Origin: Hoeflea marina
GTDB taxonomy: Bacteria; Pseudomonadota; Alphaproteobacteria; Rhizobiales; Rhizobiaceae
Direction of reading: 5' to 3'
NCBI RefSeq assembly: GCF_003182275.1
Contig: NZ_QGTR01000006.1
Location: 286,854-350,853 of the forward strand
DNA: 64,000 nucleotides
A program made the position numbers and the translations under genes. The notes beneath the pieces are model-generated. The model did not search any database. It had not been told where the DNA came from and saw only the letters and a list, made by a program, of their open reading frames with translations. Positions within the stretch are counted from its first letter, which is position 1, and every line of letters starts with the position of its first letter. Of the stretch, positions 32,493-41,353 are shown in pieces.

Positions 32493-34622
32493 ATGTCCGC
32501 CGACATCGAATTCGCCGCCCGGCCGAAACAGCGGGTTCCGCTCTTCGTTCTTTCGCCCCGCCGCATCCTGGCGGACATGCTGTCGAGCGGCTGGGTGGAA
32601 AGCGCGATCCCGTTTCTGGCCTTCGTCTGCGTCGTCATCGGCGTGGTGGCGACCACGCAGGACTATTTCGGCGCTGCCAATGTGCGCAATCTCGCGCAAT
32701 ACGCCGCCGACGGCGGGCTGATCGTGCTGGCGGTGCTGATCGTCGTGGCGGTGGGCGGCATCGACCTGTCGGTGGGATCGAACTTCGCCATGTCGGCCTT
32801 CGTGTCGCTCTACTGCTTTCACATTCTCGGGCTGCCGGTGCCGGCGGTGCTGGTGGCCAGCCTCGCCTGCGGCGCGCTGGTCGGCGCCGTCAATGGTATT
32901 CTCGCCGGGCTGATCGGATGTGGCGCGCTGCTCACCACGCTCGGCACCATGATCACCATCCGCGGCATCTTCACGCTCGCCTCCCAGGCCAGCATCGTCG
33001 ACATCTCGACCAGCGCCCGCATTGACGATCTGTGGGACTGGGTCGGATTCGAGAAATTCCTCACCATGCCAATCGGCTTCTGGGTGCTGCTGGCCGTGGC
33101 GGCGCTGGTGTTCGTCATGTTCCGTCAGTCGCGCTACGGCTGGCACGTGCTGGCCGTCGGCGGCAACCGAAAGGCGGCAAGGCACGGCGGCATCCGCGTC
33201 AAGCTGACGATCTTCCTCGCCTACCTGCTGGCCGGGCTGATTGTCGGGCTTGCCGGATTCCTGTTCGCGGCGCGCCAGAACAGCATCAGCGCCGACACCG
33301 GCATCGGCATGGAGTTCTTCGCGCTGACCGCCCTCGTGGTCGGCCTGGGCGGCTTCGTGCCCGGTCGCGGCGCCGTGGTTCCGGTGCTCGTCGGCTTCGC
33401 CACGATCTACATTCTCAACAATGCGATGATCAATTCCGGCTTTCGCGGCGACTTCGTCCAGTTCACCATGGGAGGGATCATCATCCTCATCCTGGCGATC
33501 GACGTGAAGTTCCGCAAGAACCGGCACCGGCTGCTGGCGTCGACCTATCTGGATCCGGTTTCGGTGGATCTCGGCGCGGTGAAGGGAATGACCGGGCTGA
33601 TGCCCGGCGAACTCCCGCCCCGGCTGGCGCAGGCAGAGATCCTGGCGGCCGGACGGCTCGACGGTCCCGAGGACGTGATCCTGGACGACGAGGGCAATCT
33701 CTACTGCGGCAACCGCGACGGCCGCCTGCTGAGGCTCTCGGCACCCGACTACACCGAGATCACCGTGGTGGCCAAGATCGGCGGCCGGCCGCTGGGCCTG
33801 GCCTTCGATGCCGAGGGCCGCATCGTCACTTGCGTGGCCGGCATGGGTCTGCTCAGGGTCGGGATGGACGGCGGCGTCGAGCTCCTCACCGACCAGACCG
33901 AGCGCAGCCTGCTCAGCGTCCAGGACGACACCACCATCCGGATGGCCGACGACCTCGACATCGCCCCCGACGGGGTGATCTATTTCACCGACGCCACCAA
34001 GCGCTACGACATCGACAACTGGGGCCTCGACCTGCTCGAGGGCCGGCCCAACGGCCGCCTGCTGAGCTACGATCCAAGAACGCGCAGGACCCGGACGGTG
34101 TGCGACCACCTGGTCTTCCCCAACGGCGTGTGCGTGACCCATGACGGCGGGTACCTGCTCGTTGCCAGCACCTGGGGCTGCTCGATCCTGATCTTCGATC
34201 TGGCCGATCTCGCCGCCGGGCCGCGTATCTTCGCCGACGGACTGCCAGGCTATCCCGACAACATCAACCGGGCTTCGGACGGCGGCTACTGGGTCGCGCT
34301 GGCCGGCATGCGCAACCCGATCATGGACCAGGCCATGCGCTATCCCAAGCTCCGGCAGCGGATGACGCGGCGCGTGCCGCCGAACAACTGGCTGTTCGGA
34401 AATCTCAACATCGGCGGCGTGCTCAAGCTCGATGCGGCCGGCGTCGTCACCGACGCGCTGTGGGATGCTCCGGACGGTCCGCTCTACATGATCACCTCGA
34501 TGCGCGAGCATGAGGGGTCGCTGTTCCTGGGCGGCGTGACCAATGACAAGATCGGGCGGATCACCGTTGCCGGCGCCGACACGGACTGGACCGGGCCGAA
34601 GAGCTACCAGGGAAGAGGCTAG
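32493..34622 (+). CDS. ABC permease (RbsC family) fused to an SMP-30/strictosidine-synthase-like beta-propeller
   Basis: The 709-residue protein is a fusion. Residues 1-345 are an RbsC-type permease (VAVGGIDLSVGSNFAM near 86, GGNRKAARHGG near 223). Residues 385-705 are a six-bladed propeller of the gluconolactonase/strictosidine-synthase class. The propeller keeps the expected metal ligands: E393 (GPEDV), N544 (FPNGV) and D589/N590 (YPDNI). The last membrane segment is followed by KFRKNRHR, which by the positive-inside rule puts the propeller in the cytoplasm. It may hydrolyse a lactone as it enters. Loose fusions of this kind may exist elsewhere in Rhizobiales. Confidence 0.88.
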   Translation: MSADIEFAARPKQRVPLFVLSPRRILADMLSSGWVESAIPFLAFVCVVIGVVATTQDYFGAANVRNLAQYAADGGLIVLAVLIVVAVGGIDLSVGSNFAMSAFVSLYCFHILGLPVPAVLVASLACGALVGAVNGILAGLIGCGALLTTLGTMITIRGIFTLASQASIVDISTSARIDDLWDWVGFEKFLTMPIGFWVLLAVAALVFVMFRQSRYGWHVLAVGGNRKAARHGGIRVKLTIFLAYLLAGLIVGLAGFLFAARQNSISADTGIGMEFFALTALVVGLGGFVPGRGAVVPVLVGFATIYILNNAMINSGFRGDFVQFTMGGIIILILAIDVKFRKNRHRLLASTYLDPVSVDLGAVKGMTGLMPGELPPRLAQAEILAAGRLDGPEDVILDDEGNLYCGNRDGRLLRLSAPDYTEITVVAKIGGRPLGLAFDAEGRIVTCVAGMGLLRVGMDGGVELLTDQTERSLLSVQDDTTIRMADDLDIAPDGVIYFTDATKRYDIDNWGLDLLEGRPNGRLLSYDPRTRRTRTVCDHLVFPNGVCVTHDGGYLLVASTWGCSILIFDLADLAAGPRIFADGLPGYPDNINRASDGGYWVALAGMRNPIMDQAMRYPKLRQRMTRRVPPNNWLFGNLNIGGVLKLDAAGVVTDALWDAPDGPLYMITSMREHEGSLFLGGVTNDKIGRITVAGADTDWTGPKSYQGRG

Positions 34623-34624
34623 TC

Positions 34625-35659
34625 ATGTTTTTCAGATCCAGACGCCAGGAACTGCCCGGCATGACGCTGGAAGGCGTGCTAGGCCCCAACACGCGGCTCG
34701 ATGACGCCGCGGGCAGGGCGGTGCCGCTGCCGCGCGCGCTGGTGGTGCTCGAGGACGGACGCCTGCTGTTCAGTTCCGGCAACGATGTCCTGGCGCTCGC
34801 CGCGTGGGACGGGGAGCCGGAAGCCTGGGCCCGGTTCGATGTCCCGGTCACCGCGCTCGGCGCGCGCGGCGATCTTGTCGCCGTGGGCCTTGCCGACGGC
34901 GGGCTTGCGGCCTGCGACCGCACCGGCCGGCGCCTGGTGGGCTGGGCCACGCCCACGGGGCTCGGCTCGATCTCCGACTGCATGGTTCTCTCCGACGACG
35001 AGGTCGCCCTCGTCGACAGCGGCTACCGCGCCGACGAGACCCTGCTTTCCCTGGCCGCCTGGGCGGATGCGGGTCGGGGCATGGTCGTGGCCGTCGGCCG
35101 AAGCGGCTCTCGCCGGGAACTGGCGAGCGGCCTGAACTGCCCGATGGGGATCGCTCCGGACGGAAAGGGGTCGGTGATCGTGTCGCTGCTGGAGCACGCC
35201 TCGGTGGTCGAGCTCTCCGGCACGGTCAGGCAATCGGGCTTCCCCGGCTATCTCGGGCGGATCCGCGCCACCGGATCTGGCTATCTGATATGCTGCCTGT
35301 CGCGGCGGGATCCGCTCATCGAGTTCCTCAAGACCGAAAAGGCCTTCGTGGCCGAAATGAAGGCGCGGATCAGCCCCGATCACTGGCTGTCGCCGCGCGC
35401 GCGGCCGGAATTCAGCCATGACTTTCCCATCGAACTCGGAGCCACGCGATTGTTCGGAGAGGTCAAGCCCTGGGCGCCCTCCTTCTCCTATGGCCTGGTC
35501 ATCGAGACCGACCACCAACTCGTGCCGACCGGCTCGGCCCATTCGCGCGCCAACGGCACGCGCCATGCGATCGCCGATGCGGTGTCGTGGAACGGCGCCA
35601 CGGTCGCCGTCAGCATGGCCAGCGGCGAACTGCTGCGTTTTCCGGGGAGTGAGGCATGA
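34625..35659 (+). CDS. Degenerate beta-propeller protein, paralogous to the propeller of the upstream fusion
   Basis: The 344-residue protein has repeated short strand motifs (ALVVLEDGRLLFS, GIAPDGKGSVIVS) and a C-terminal half that parallels the propeller of the preceding gene: GYLGRIRATGSGYLICCLSRRDPLI corresponds to GYPDNINRASDGGYWVALAGMRNPI (compare RRDPL with MRNPI). The metal ligands are lost: no Glu is found at the first site, NCPMGI replaces FPNGV and GYLGRI replaces GYPDNI. It has no signal peptide. A non-catalytic binding partner or regulator is likely. It overlaps the ATPase gene by ATGA. Confidence 0.75.
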   Translation: MFFRSRRQELPGMTLEGVLGPNTRLDDAAGRAVPLPRALVVLEDGRLLFSSGNDVLALAAWDGEPEAWARFDVPVTALGARGDLVAVGLADGGLAACDRTGRRLVGWATPTGLGSISDCMVLSDDEVALVDSGYRADETLLSLAAWADAGRGMVVAVGRSGSRRELASGLNCPMGIAPDGKGSVIVSLLEHASVVELSGTVRQSGFPGYLGRIRATGSGYLICCLSRRDPLIEFLKTEKAFVAEMKARISPDHWLSPRARPEFSHDFPIELGATRLFGEVKPWAPSFSYGLVIETDHQLVPTGSAHSRANGTRHAIADAVSWNGATVAVSMASGELLRFPGSEA

Positions 35660-37152
35660 GCCGTCAACCGATCGTCAGCCTGGAGACCGTCACCAAGAGC
35701 TATGGCGGCATTAACGCGCTCGAGAGCGTCTCATTCGAACTCTATCCGGGGGAAATTCACGCGCTGGTCGGCGAGAACGGCGCCGGGAAGTCCACCCTGT
35801 GCAAGCTGATCGCCGGCGTGGTGGCGCCGAGCGACGGCGTGCTCCGGATCAACGGTGAGGTGGTGAAATTCCAGGCGCCCAAGGATGCGAGCCGGCACGG
35901 CATCTCCATGGTCTACCAGGAGACCAGCCTGGTGCCGCAACTGAGCGTGGCGCAGAACATGATGCTCGGCCAGGAGCGCACATTCAATTCTGTCCGGAAG
36001 GTCCGCAACGCCGCGCGCCAGGTGCTGCAGCGGCTCAACTTCAAGGTCGACCCGTCGCAGCTCGCCGGCTCGCTGTCGACGGCCAAGCGGCAGATGGTGG
36101 AGATCGCCCGCGCCGTGCTCAACCAGGCGAGGGTGATCATCCTCGACGAGCCGACGGCAGCGCTCACGCCAGAGGAGACCGAGCATCTCTTCGACCTGAT
36201 GAAGTCGCTGCAGGCCAAGGGCGTCGCGATGATCTTCATCTCCCATGCACTGGAGGAGGCACTCAATCACTCCGACCGGATCACCGTGCTGCGCAACGGT
36301 CGTCTGATGGCCACGGGTCCCGCGACCGACTTCGACCGCGGCGGCCTGATCCGGCACATGATCGGCGAGGAGCTCAACGAGCAGTCGATGGTGCCGGCAA
36401 CGGGACGCGCCGCCCTGTCGGCGCTGCCGGTGCTCAGGGTTGAGAGCATCCGCATGGGCAGCATGGTCAACAACATGTCGTTCTCGATCTTTCCCGGCCA
36501 GATCACCGGCATCGCCGGACTGATCGGCTCGGGTCGCAGCGAGGTCGCCAAGGTGATCATGGGCCATACCAAGCGCAATTTCGGCGGTGGGCGGATCTGG
36601 CTCGAAGGGCGCGAGGTGCGCTACAGCCTGCCGGCGCAGGCCGTGGCCGACGGCATCGCCTATGTCAGCGAGGACCGCAAGCTCGACGGCTTCTTCGAAT
36701 CGCTGAGCGTGTCGGACAATATCGGGCTGGGATGGCTGGCGAAGTTCGGCCGGCGGAGATGGTTTGCGCCGCTGCGCAAGATGCGGCAACTCTCGCGGGA
36801 ATGGGAGCAACGCCTGTCGATTCGCAGCATCGGCGCGGACCAGTCGGTGCTGTATCTGTCGGGGGGCAACCAGCAGAAGGTGGTCATCGCCAAGTCGCTG
36901 GTGCAGGAGCCGAAACTGGTGATATTCGATGAGCCGACGCGCGGCGTCGATGTCGGGGCGATCGCGGAAATCCGGCAGATCGTGCGCAAATTCGCCGAAA
37001 GCGGCGCCGGGGTGATCCTGATTTCCTCCTATCTGCCGGAAATCCTCGATCTCTCGGACCGCATCCTCGTCGCCAAGAGCGGCACGATCGTCGCCGAATT
37101 CGCTCGCGGCGACGCGACGGCGGAAAAAATTCTGCATGCGGCCATCCACTGA
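35656..37152 (+). CDS. Ribose-type ABC transporter ATP-binding protein (RbsA/MglA family)
   Basis: The 498-residue protein has two ATPase halves. The first has GENGAGKST near 40, SLSTAKRQMVEIARA and LDEPTAALT. The second has GLIGSGRSEVAK near 290, LSGGNQQKVVIAKSL and DEPTRGVDVGA. The second P-loop is of the diverged GSGRS type, normal for this family. It powers the two permeases encoded upstream, completing a full importer. Confidence 0.93.
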   Translation: MSRQPIVSLETVTKSYGGINALESVSFELYPGEIHALVGENGAGKSTLCKLIAGVVAPSDGVLRINGEVVKFQAPKDASRHGISMVYQETSLVPQLSVAQNMMLGQERTFNSVRKVRNAARQVLQRLNFKVDPSQLAGSLSTAKRQMVEIARAVLNQARVIILDEPTAALTPEETEHLFDLMKSLQAKGVAMIFISHALEEALNHSDRITVLRNGRLMATGPATDFDRGGLIRHMIGEELNEQSMVPATGRAALSALPVLRVESIRMGSMVNNMSFSIFPGQITGIAGLIGSGRSEVAKVIMGHTKRNFGGGRIWLEGREVRYSLPAQAVADGIAYVSEDRKLDGFFESLSVSDNIGLGWLAKFGRRRWFAPLRKMRQLSREWEQRLSIRSIGADQSVLYLSGGNQQKVVIAKSLVQEPKLVIFDEPTRGVDVGAIAEIRQIVRKFAESGAGVILISSYLPEILDLSDRILVAKSGTIVAEFARGDATAEKILHAAIH

Positions 37153-37254
37153 GGCACTCTGGGGACAGACGGGCCGCGCTGAGAGGACTACACATGCACC
37201 GACCCGGCCTCCCGGGTCCGGCATCGATACAGCAGTGAAAGATGGAGAAAGACA

Positions 37255-38442
37255 TTGAGAGAAGCAGTCATCGTCAGCACGGCGCGCACCGCAATCGGCA
37301 AGGCCTATCGCGGCAGCCTGAACGCCACCAAGTCGCCGACGCTCGCCGGCCACGCGCTCCGGCACGCCATTGAGCGCGCCGGCATTGACGCCGGCGAGAT
37401 CGAGGATTTCGTTCTCGGCACGGTGCTCGGCGCCGGCACGGCCGGAATGAACCTCGCCCGCAACGCGGTTTTCGCCGCTGGCGTGCCGACGACCGTTTCC
37501 GGACAGACGATGGACCGCCAGTGCGCCAGCGGGTTGATGGCGATCGCCACCGCGGCCAAGCAGATCATGGTCGACGGCATGGATGTCGTGGCCGCCGGCG
37601 GCCAGGACAACATTTCCGCCGTGCAGGACCGCTATTTCCAGTGGGTACAGGAAGAGACGGATCCGGCGGTCGTGGCCCGGGTCGAGCACGCCTACATGCC
37701 GATGCTGAAAACCGCGGAGTTCGTCGCGAAAAAATACGGTGTCGGCCGCGATGCGCAGGATGCCTATGCGCTCCTGTCCCAGCAGCGCACAGCCCGGGCG
37801 CAGGCCGCCGGCCTGCTCGACGATGAGATCGTCGCCTTTTCCACCACCATGAAGGTTGCCGACAAGGCCACGGGCGAGATTTCGGAGCGCGAGGTGGTTC
37901 TGGACCGAGACGAGGGCAATCGTCCGCAGACGACGCTCAAGATGCTCGCCGGCCTCAAGCCGGTGCTGGACGGCGGCGTGATCACCGCGGGGAACGCCAG
38001 CCAGCTCTCCGACGGCGCCTCGGCCTGCGTGCTGATGGATGCGAAACTTGCCGAGACGCGCGGGCTGAGGCCGCTCGGCATCTATCGCGGCATGGCGGTG
38101 GCCGGCTGTCCGCCCGAGGAGATGGGCATCGGTCCAATCCATGCTGTTCCCAGGCTGCTCAGGCAGCACGGGCTGAAGGTCGAGGACATCGGCCTGTGGG
38201 AGCTCAACGAAGCCTTTGCGGTCCAGGCGCTCTATTGCCGCGACCATCTCGGCATCGACCCCGAGATTTACAATGTCAACGGCGGCGCGATCTCCATCGG
38301 TCATCCCTACGGCATGACCGGCGCCCGACTCGTCGGCCATGCGCTGATCGAGGGTCGCCGTCGCGGCGTGCGCTATGTCGTGGTCACGATGTGCGTGGGC
38401 GGCGGCATGGGTGCCGCCGGCCTGTTCGAGGTCAACGCCTGA
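37255..38442 (+). CDS. Acetyl-CoA acyltransferase (thiolase)
   Basis: The 395-residue protein has the thiolase nucleophile C90 in MDRQCASG, the [19 protein letters not shown] motif with its catalytic His, and [12 protein letters not shown] with the second catalytic Cys. Thiolases cleave 3-ketoacyl-CoA with CoA, or condense acyl-CoAs. The start is a TTG at 37255 with GGAG upstream; an ATG nearby is out of frame. It stands 102 bases after the ABC ATPase gene and before the ligase, so it may belong to the beta-oxidation module. Confidence 0.92.
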   Translation: MREAVIVSTARTAIGKAYRGSLNATKSPTLAGHALRHAIERAGIDAGEIEDFVLGTVLGAGTAGMNLARNAVFAAGVPTTVSGQTMDRQCASGLMAIATAAKQIMVDGMDVVAAGGQDNISAVQDRYFQWVQEETDPAVVARVEHAYMPMLKTAEFVAKKYGVGRDAQDAYALLSQQRTARAQAAGLLDDEIVAFSTTMKVADKATGEISEREVVLDRDEGNRPQTTLKMLAGLKPVLDGGVITAGNASQLSDGASACVLMDAKLAETRGLRPLGIYRGMAVAGCPPEEMGIGPIHAVPRLLRQHGLKVEDIGLWELNEAFAVQALYCRDHLGIDPEIYNVNGGAISIGHPYGMTGARLVGHALIEGRRRGVRYVVVTMCVGGGMGAAGLFEVNA

Positions 38443-38775
38443 TCGGAGCGGGACCGGTCCTGCAGGGCCGGTTCCCCGGGAGCCGGGGCCGGCGCGCCGG
38501 TTCCTGCGGGAGAACGGGAGTTCTGACCGCGGCGGGGGGCGCCGGGATCGGATAAATGCGTCGGGCCGGCCAGCGGAGGTGTGGCATGCCTCCCGCTGCC
38601 GGTTGGCAGCGCTTCATCGACTGCGAACACCATCGATCCCTGCAGGCGGGCTTGACGAAACAGGCCATTCGTTGTTTCTGCCAATATTCATTCACCAGCG
38701 AGTGAATGAATATTGGCATGTGAGGATGGACCGGGCGGCTGGCTGGCCGCCGGTCCGGAGGAGAGGCGGGACGAC
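38443..38775. other. Intergenic region upstream of the acyl-CoA ligase
   Basis: No convincing gene lies here. It begins with GC-rich hairpins, such as ACCGGTCC/GGGCCGGT near 38453-38472, that could end thiolase transcription. It finishes with the TetR-type palindrome at 38679-38718. The promoter of the ligase-tetR unit must lie in its last hundred bases. Confidence 0.5.
38679..38718. promoter_or_regulatory. 40-base perfect palindrome, probable TetR operator
   Basis: Arms of 17 bases (38679-38695 and 38702-38718) match perfectly around CAGCGA. The inner part is ATTCATTCAC and its complement. A related, imperfect palindrome lies in front of the dehydrogenase gene at 41303-41324. Both flank the unit that encodes a TetR regulator, which strongly suggests its operators. 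Confidence 0.75.
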
Positions 38776-40446
38776 GTGACAATTCAACAGAGCGGCGAGA
38801 AGGCGACGGAGACCGGATCTCCGGCCGTGTGGGACGAGGTGATTCGGGACGAGGTGATGGCAGACGGGGCGATGCAGCATTTCGGCCTCACCCTGGACAA
38901 GTTCCTCGATCATGCCGCGCACTGGCATCCCGATGCCGAGGTGGTCTCGGCCAATCTCGATGGCACCATCAGCCGCGCCGGCTACGGCGCGATCAGGGCG
39001 CGCGCGCTCGAAGTGTCCGGGCTGCTCGCCGGTCTGGGCGTTACCGTCGGCTCCCGCGTTGCCACGCTGGCCTGGAACGGCCAGGCCCATTTCGAGGCCT
39101 GGTACGGCATCATGGGGCTCGGCGCCACGTGCCACACCCTCAATCCGCGGCTGACCGCCGAGCAGAGCGGCGCCATGCTGCGCCAGTCCGGCGCCGCGAT
39201 CCTCATCGTCAGCGCCGACCTGCTGCCGCTCGCCGGCAAGATCGCCGACCATGCGCCGGCGCTCAGTCGCGTCTATGTCATCGACCGGGGGGCCGGCGGC
39301 TCGACGGCGATGCGCCCGGGTGTGACCGTGGAGCGCCTCGCCCCGGGCGGCGGTGATCCGGCCAACCCGGTCGTCTGGGGCGAGTTCGACGAGACCACCG
39401 CCTCCGGCCTCTGCTTCACTTCGGGCACCACCGGCGCGCCCAAGGGAGTCACCTACACCCACCGCTCCAGCTACCTGCACACGCTGCGACTGCTGCAGGC
39501 CGATGTGCTGGGCATCACCGCGGCGGATTCGATCCTTGCCGTGGTGCCGATGTTTCACGCCAGTGCCTGGGGACTGCCATTTGCCGCGCCCGCCGTCGGT
39601 GCCAGGCTGGTGCTGCCCGGACGCCAGGCCGATGGCGCCAGCCTGGCGCGTCTGATCGCCTCCGAGGGGGTGACGCTCGGTGTCGGGGTCCCGACCGTCT
39701 GGCTCGGACTGGTCGAACATCTCGAGCAGAACGGCGGCGAACTGCCGTCGCTCAAGCGCATCCTTGTCGGTGGCGCGCCGTTGCCGCCGGCGCTGATGCA
39801 GCGGATCGAGCAGCGGCTGGGCGTCACCGTGCAGACCAGCTGGGGCATGACCGAACTGTCGCCTTCGGGAACCATGGCCGTTCCGGGCGACCCCGCGCGC
39901 CGCGCCTCGGTCTCGGGCCGCCCGGCGGTGGGGGTGGATCTGCAGCTTTGTGATCCCGGCGGCAACCCGCTGCCCGGGCAGCGCGGCGTCGAGGGACACC
40001 TGCATGTGCGGGGCGCGGCCGTGATCGAGCGCTATCTCGGCGACGCCGGCCCGGCGGTCAATGCCGCGGGATGGTTCGACACCGGCGACCTGGCGCGGAT
40101 CGATGAAGCGGGAAACCTGATCATCACCGGACGGGCCAAGGACCTCATCAAGTCGGGCGGCGAGTGGATCAATCCGGCCGAGATCGAAGCCGTCATCGGC
40201 GCCCTGCCGGAGGTTTCGCTGGCCGCCGTCATCGCCCGGCCGGACGCAAAGTGGGGCGAACAGCCCGTGCTGCTGGTCGAGGTGAGGGCGGGCCAGGAGA
40301 TCAGCGACGAGGAACTGCTGGCGTCACTGCAGGGGCGGGTGGCCAGCTGGTGGATCCCGCGCACCGTCATCCGGACCAAGATGCCGATGGCTTCGACAGG
40401 CAAGATCGATAAGATGCGCTTGAAAGCGGACTACGGTCATGCATAA
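38776..40446 (+). CDS. Acyl-CoA synthetase / AMP-dependent ligase (long-chain fatty-acid-CoA ligase type)
   Basis: The 556-residue protein has the AMP-binding motif TSGTTGAPKGV near 217, the TSWGMTE core near 353, and GWFDTGDLARID and GRAKDLIKSGGEWI near the C terminus. Lys in the final MASTGKIDK is the usual catalytic residue. It activates a carboxylic acid to its CoA ester with ATP. The GTG at 38776 is chosen because GGAGGAGAGG precedes it; an upstream in-frame TTG lies inside the palindromic operator. The nearby thiolase, MFE-2-like dehydrogenase and Liv importer point to a medium, branched or alicyclic acid. Confidence 0.9.
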   Translation: MTIQQSGEKATETGSPAVWDEVIRDEVMADGAMQHFGLTLDKFLDHAAHWHPDAEVVSANLDGTISRAGYGAIRARALEVSGLLAGLGVTVGSRVATLAWNGQAHFEAWYGIMGLGATCHTLNPRLTAEQSGAMLRQSGAAILIVSADLLPLAGKIADHAPALSRVYVIDRGAGGSTAMRPGVTVERLAPGGGDPANPVVWGEFDETTASGLCFTSGTTGAPKGVTYTHRSSYLHTLRLLQADVLGITAADSILAVVPMFHASAWGLPFAAPAVGARLVLPGRQADGASLARLIASEGVTLGVGVPTVWLGLVEHLEQNGGELPSLKRILVGGAPLPPALMQRIEQRLGVTVQTSWGMTELSPSGTMAVPGDPARRASVSGRPAVGVDLQLCDPGGNPLPGQRGVEGHLHVRGAAVIERYLGDAGPAVNAAGWFDTGDLARIDEAGNLIITGRAKDLIKSGGEWINPAEIEAVIGALPEVSLAAVIARPDAKWGEQPVLLVEVRAGQEISDEELLASLQGRVASWWIPRTVIRTKMPMASTGKIDKMRLKADYGHA

Positions 40447-41245
40447 CCGGGGAGATGCGGTCGCCCGGCCGCAAGAGACGGAACCGAAAGACCGAATTTT
40501 GACAGCTGAGACGAAGCCCGTTACTCCCCGGCCCGCGGCCAAGCGGGCCGCCCGCGGCAGGGCCACCAAGGCCGAACAGCGCGCCGACATGATCGAGCAG
40601 ATTCTCGATGTCGCCGAATTGCTGTTTTCCAAGCACGGCCTGCATGGCGTCACGCTCAAGGACGTGGCCAAGAGCGTCGGGGTCCACCACACGCTGATCA
40701 ACTACTATTTCGACGACAAGAAGAAGCTGTTCGACGCGGTCTTCGGCCGTCGCGCCATGGTCAGCATCGAACGCCGGATGCGGGTCCTGGACGAATATGA
40801 GCTGGCCTGTGCAGGAAAGCCCACGGTCAAGGGCGCGTTGCACGTGTTTCTCGACACCGATCTCGATCTCTACAGCATGCACGGCGAGGGCTGGAAGAAC
40901 TATGCCGCGCTCGCCTCCCAGGTGGCCAACACGCCGGAATGGGGGGCAGATCTGATGGATACGCATTTTGACCCCGTGGTCCTGCGTCTGATCGGCCTGC
41001 TGAAGAAGGCCATGCCGGACACGCCCGAGGAGGATCTATTCTGGGGCTACCATTTCGTCACCGGCGCCCTGATGCTGACGCTCGCCCGCACGGGGCGCAT
41101 CGACAAGCTGTCTGGCGGGCTGTGCAAGTCGGATGATTTCGCGGCCATCAAGCAGCGCATGGCGGATTTTATGGCGGCCGGCTTCCTGTCCTTCTGCGAC
41201 GGCAGGGCGGATGCCGATCGCGAACGGGATGCCTCGAGGCCGTAA
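40439..41245 (+). CDS. TetR/AcrR-family transcriptional regulator
   Basis: The 268-residue protein has an unusually long basic N terminus (about 45 residues) before the helix-turn-helix: GVTLKDVAKSVGVHHTLINYYF at about 76-97 (centre KDVAKSVGVHHTL). The C-terminal part is the ligand-binding domain. It overlaps the ligase stop by eight bases, so it is co-transcribed and probably autoregulated through the palindrome at 38679-38718. An acyl-CoA ligand is likely by analogy with other TetR regulators of fatty-acid genes. Confidence 0.9.
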   Translation: MHNRGDAVARPQETEPKDRILTAETKPVTPRPAAKRAARGRATKAEQRADMIEQILDVAELLFSKHGLHGVTLKDVAKSVGVHHTLINYYFDDKKKLFDAVFGRRAMVSIERRMRVLDEYELACAGKPTVKGALHVFLDTDLDLYSMHGEGWKNYAALASQVANTPEWGADLMDTHFDPVVLRLIGLLKKAMPDTPEEDLFWGYHFVTGALMLTLARTGRIDKLSGGLCKSDDFAAIKQRMADFMAAGFLSFCDGRADADRERDASRP

Positions 41246-41302
41246 GCACGATCCACGCGGGAAACAGCAGATGTCCGGAGAAGAATCTGTTGCGTCCATC
41301 AC

Positions 41303-41324
41303 ATTAATTCTCTAGTGAGTGAAT
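41303..41324. promoter_or_regulatory. Imperfect palindrome upstream of the dehydrogenase gene, second TetR operator candidate
   Basis: ATTAATTCTCT and AGTGAGTGAAT are contiguous and pair at 8 of 11 positions. The right half shares AGTGAATGA-type sequence with the palindrome at 38679-38718. Its place between the tetR gene and the short-chain dehydrogenase supports coordinated control of both units. Confidence 0.55.
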
Positions 41325-41353
41325 GAGTTGAGACGATGATCAAGGAATATGGA

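Noticed and set aside
32475..34511. A long minus-strand open frame opposite the permease-propeller fusion
   Set aside because: It has the low-complexity composition of an antisense shadow, and the plus-strand gene carries all the motifs.
35731..38340. A long open frame (about 870 codons) on the minus strand
   Set aside because: It is antisense to the sugar ABC ATPase and thiolase genes and has no recognisable domain or ribosome-binding site.
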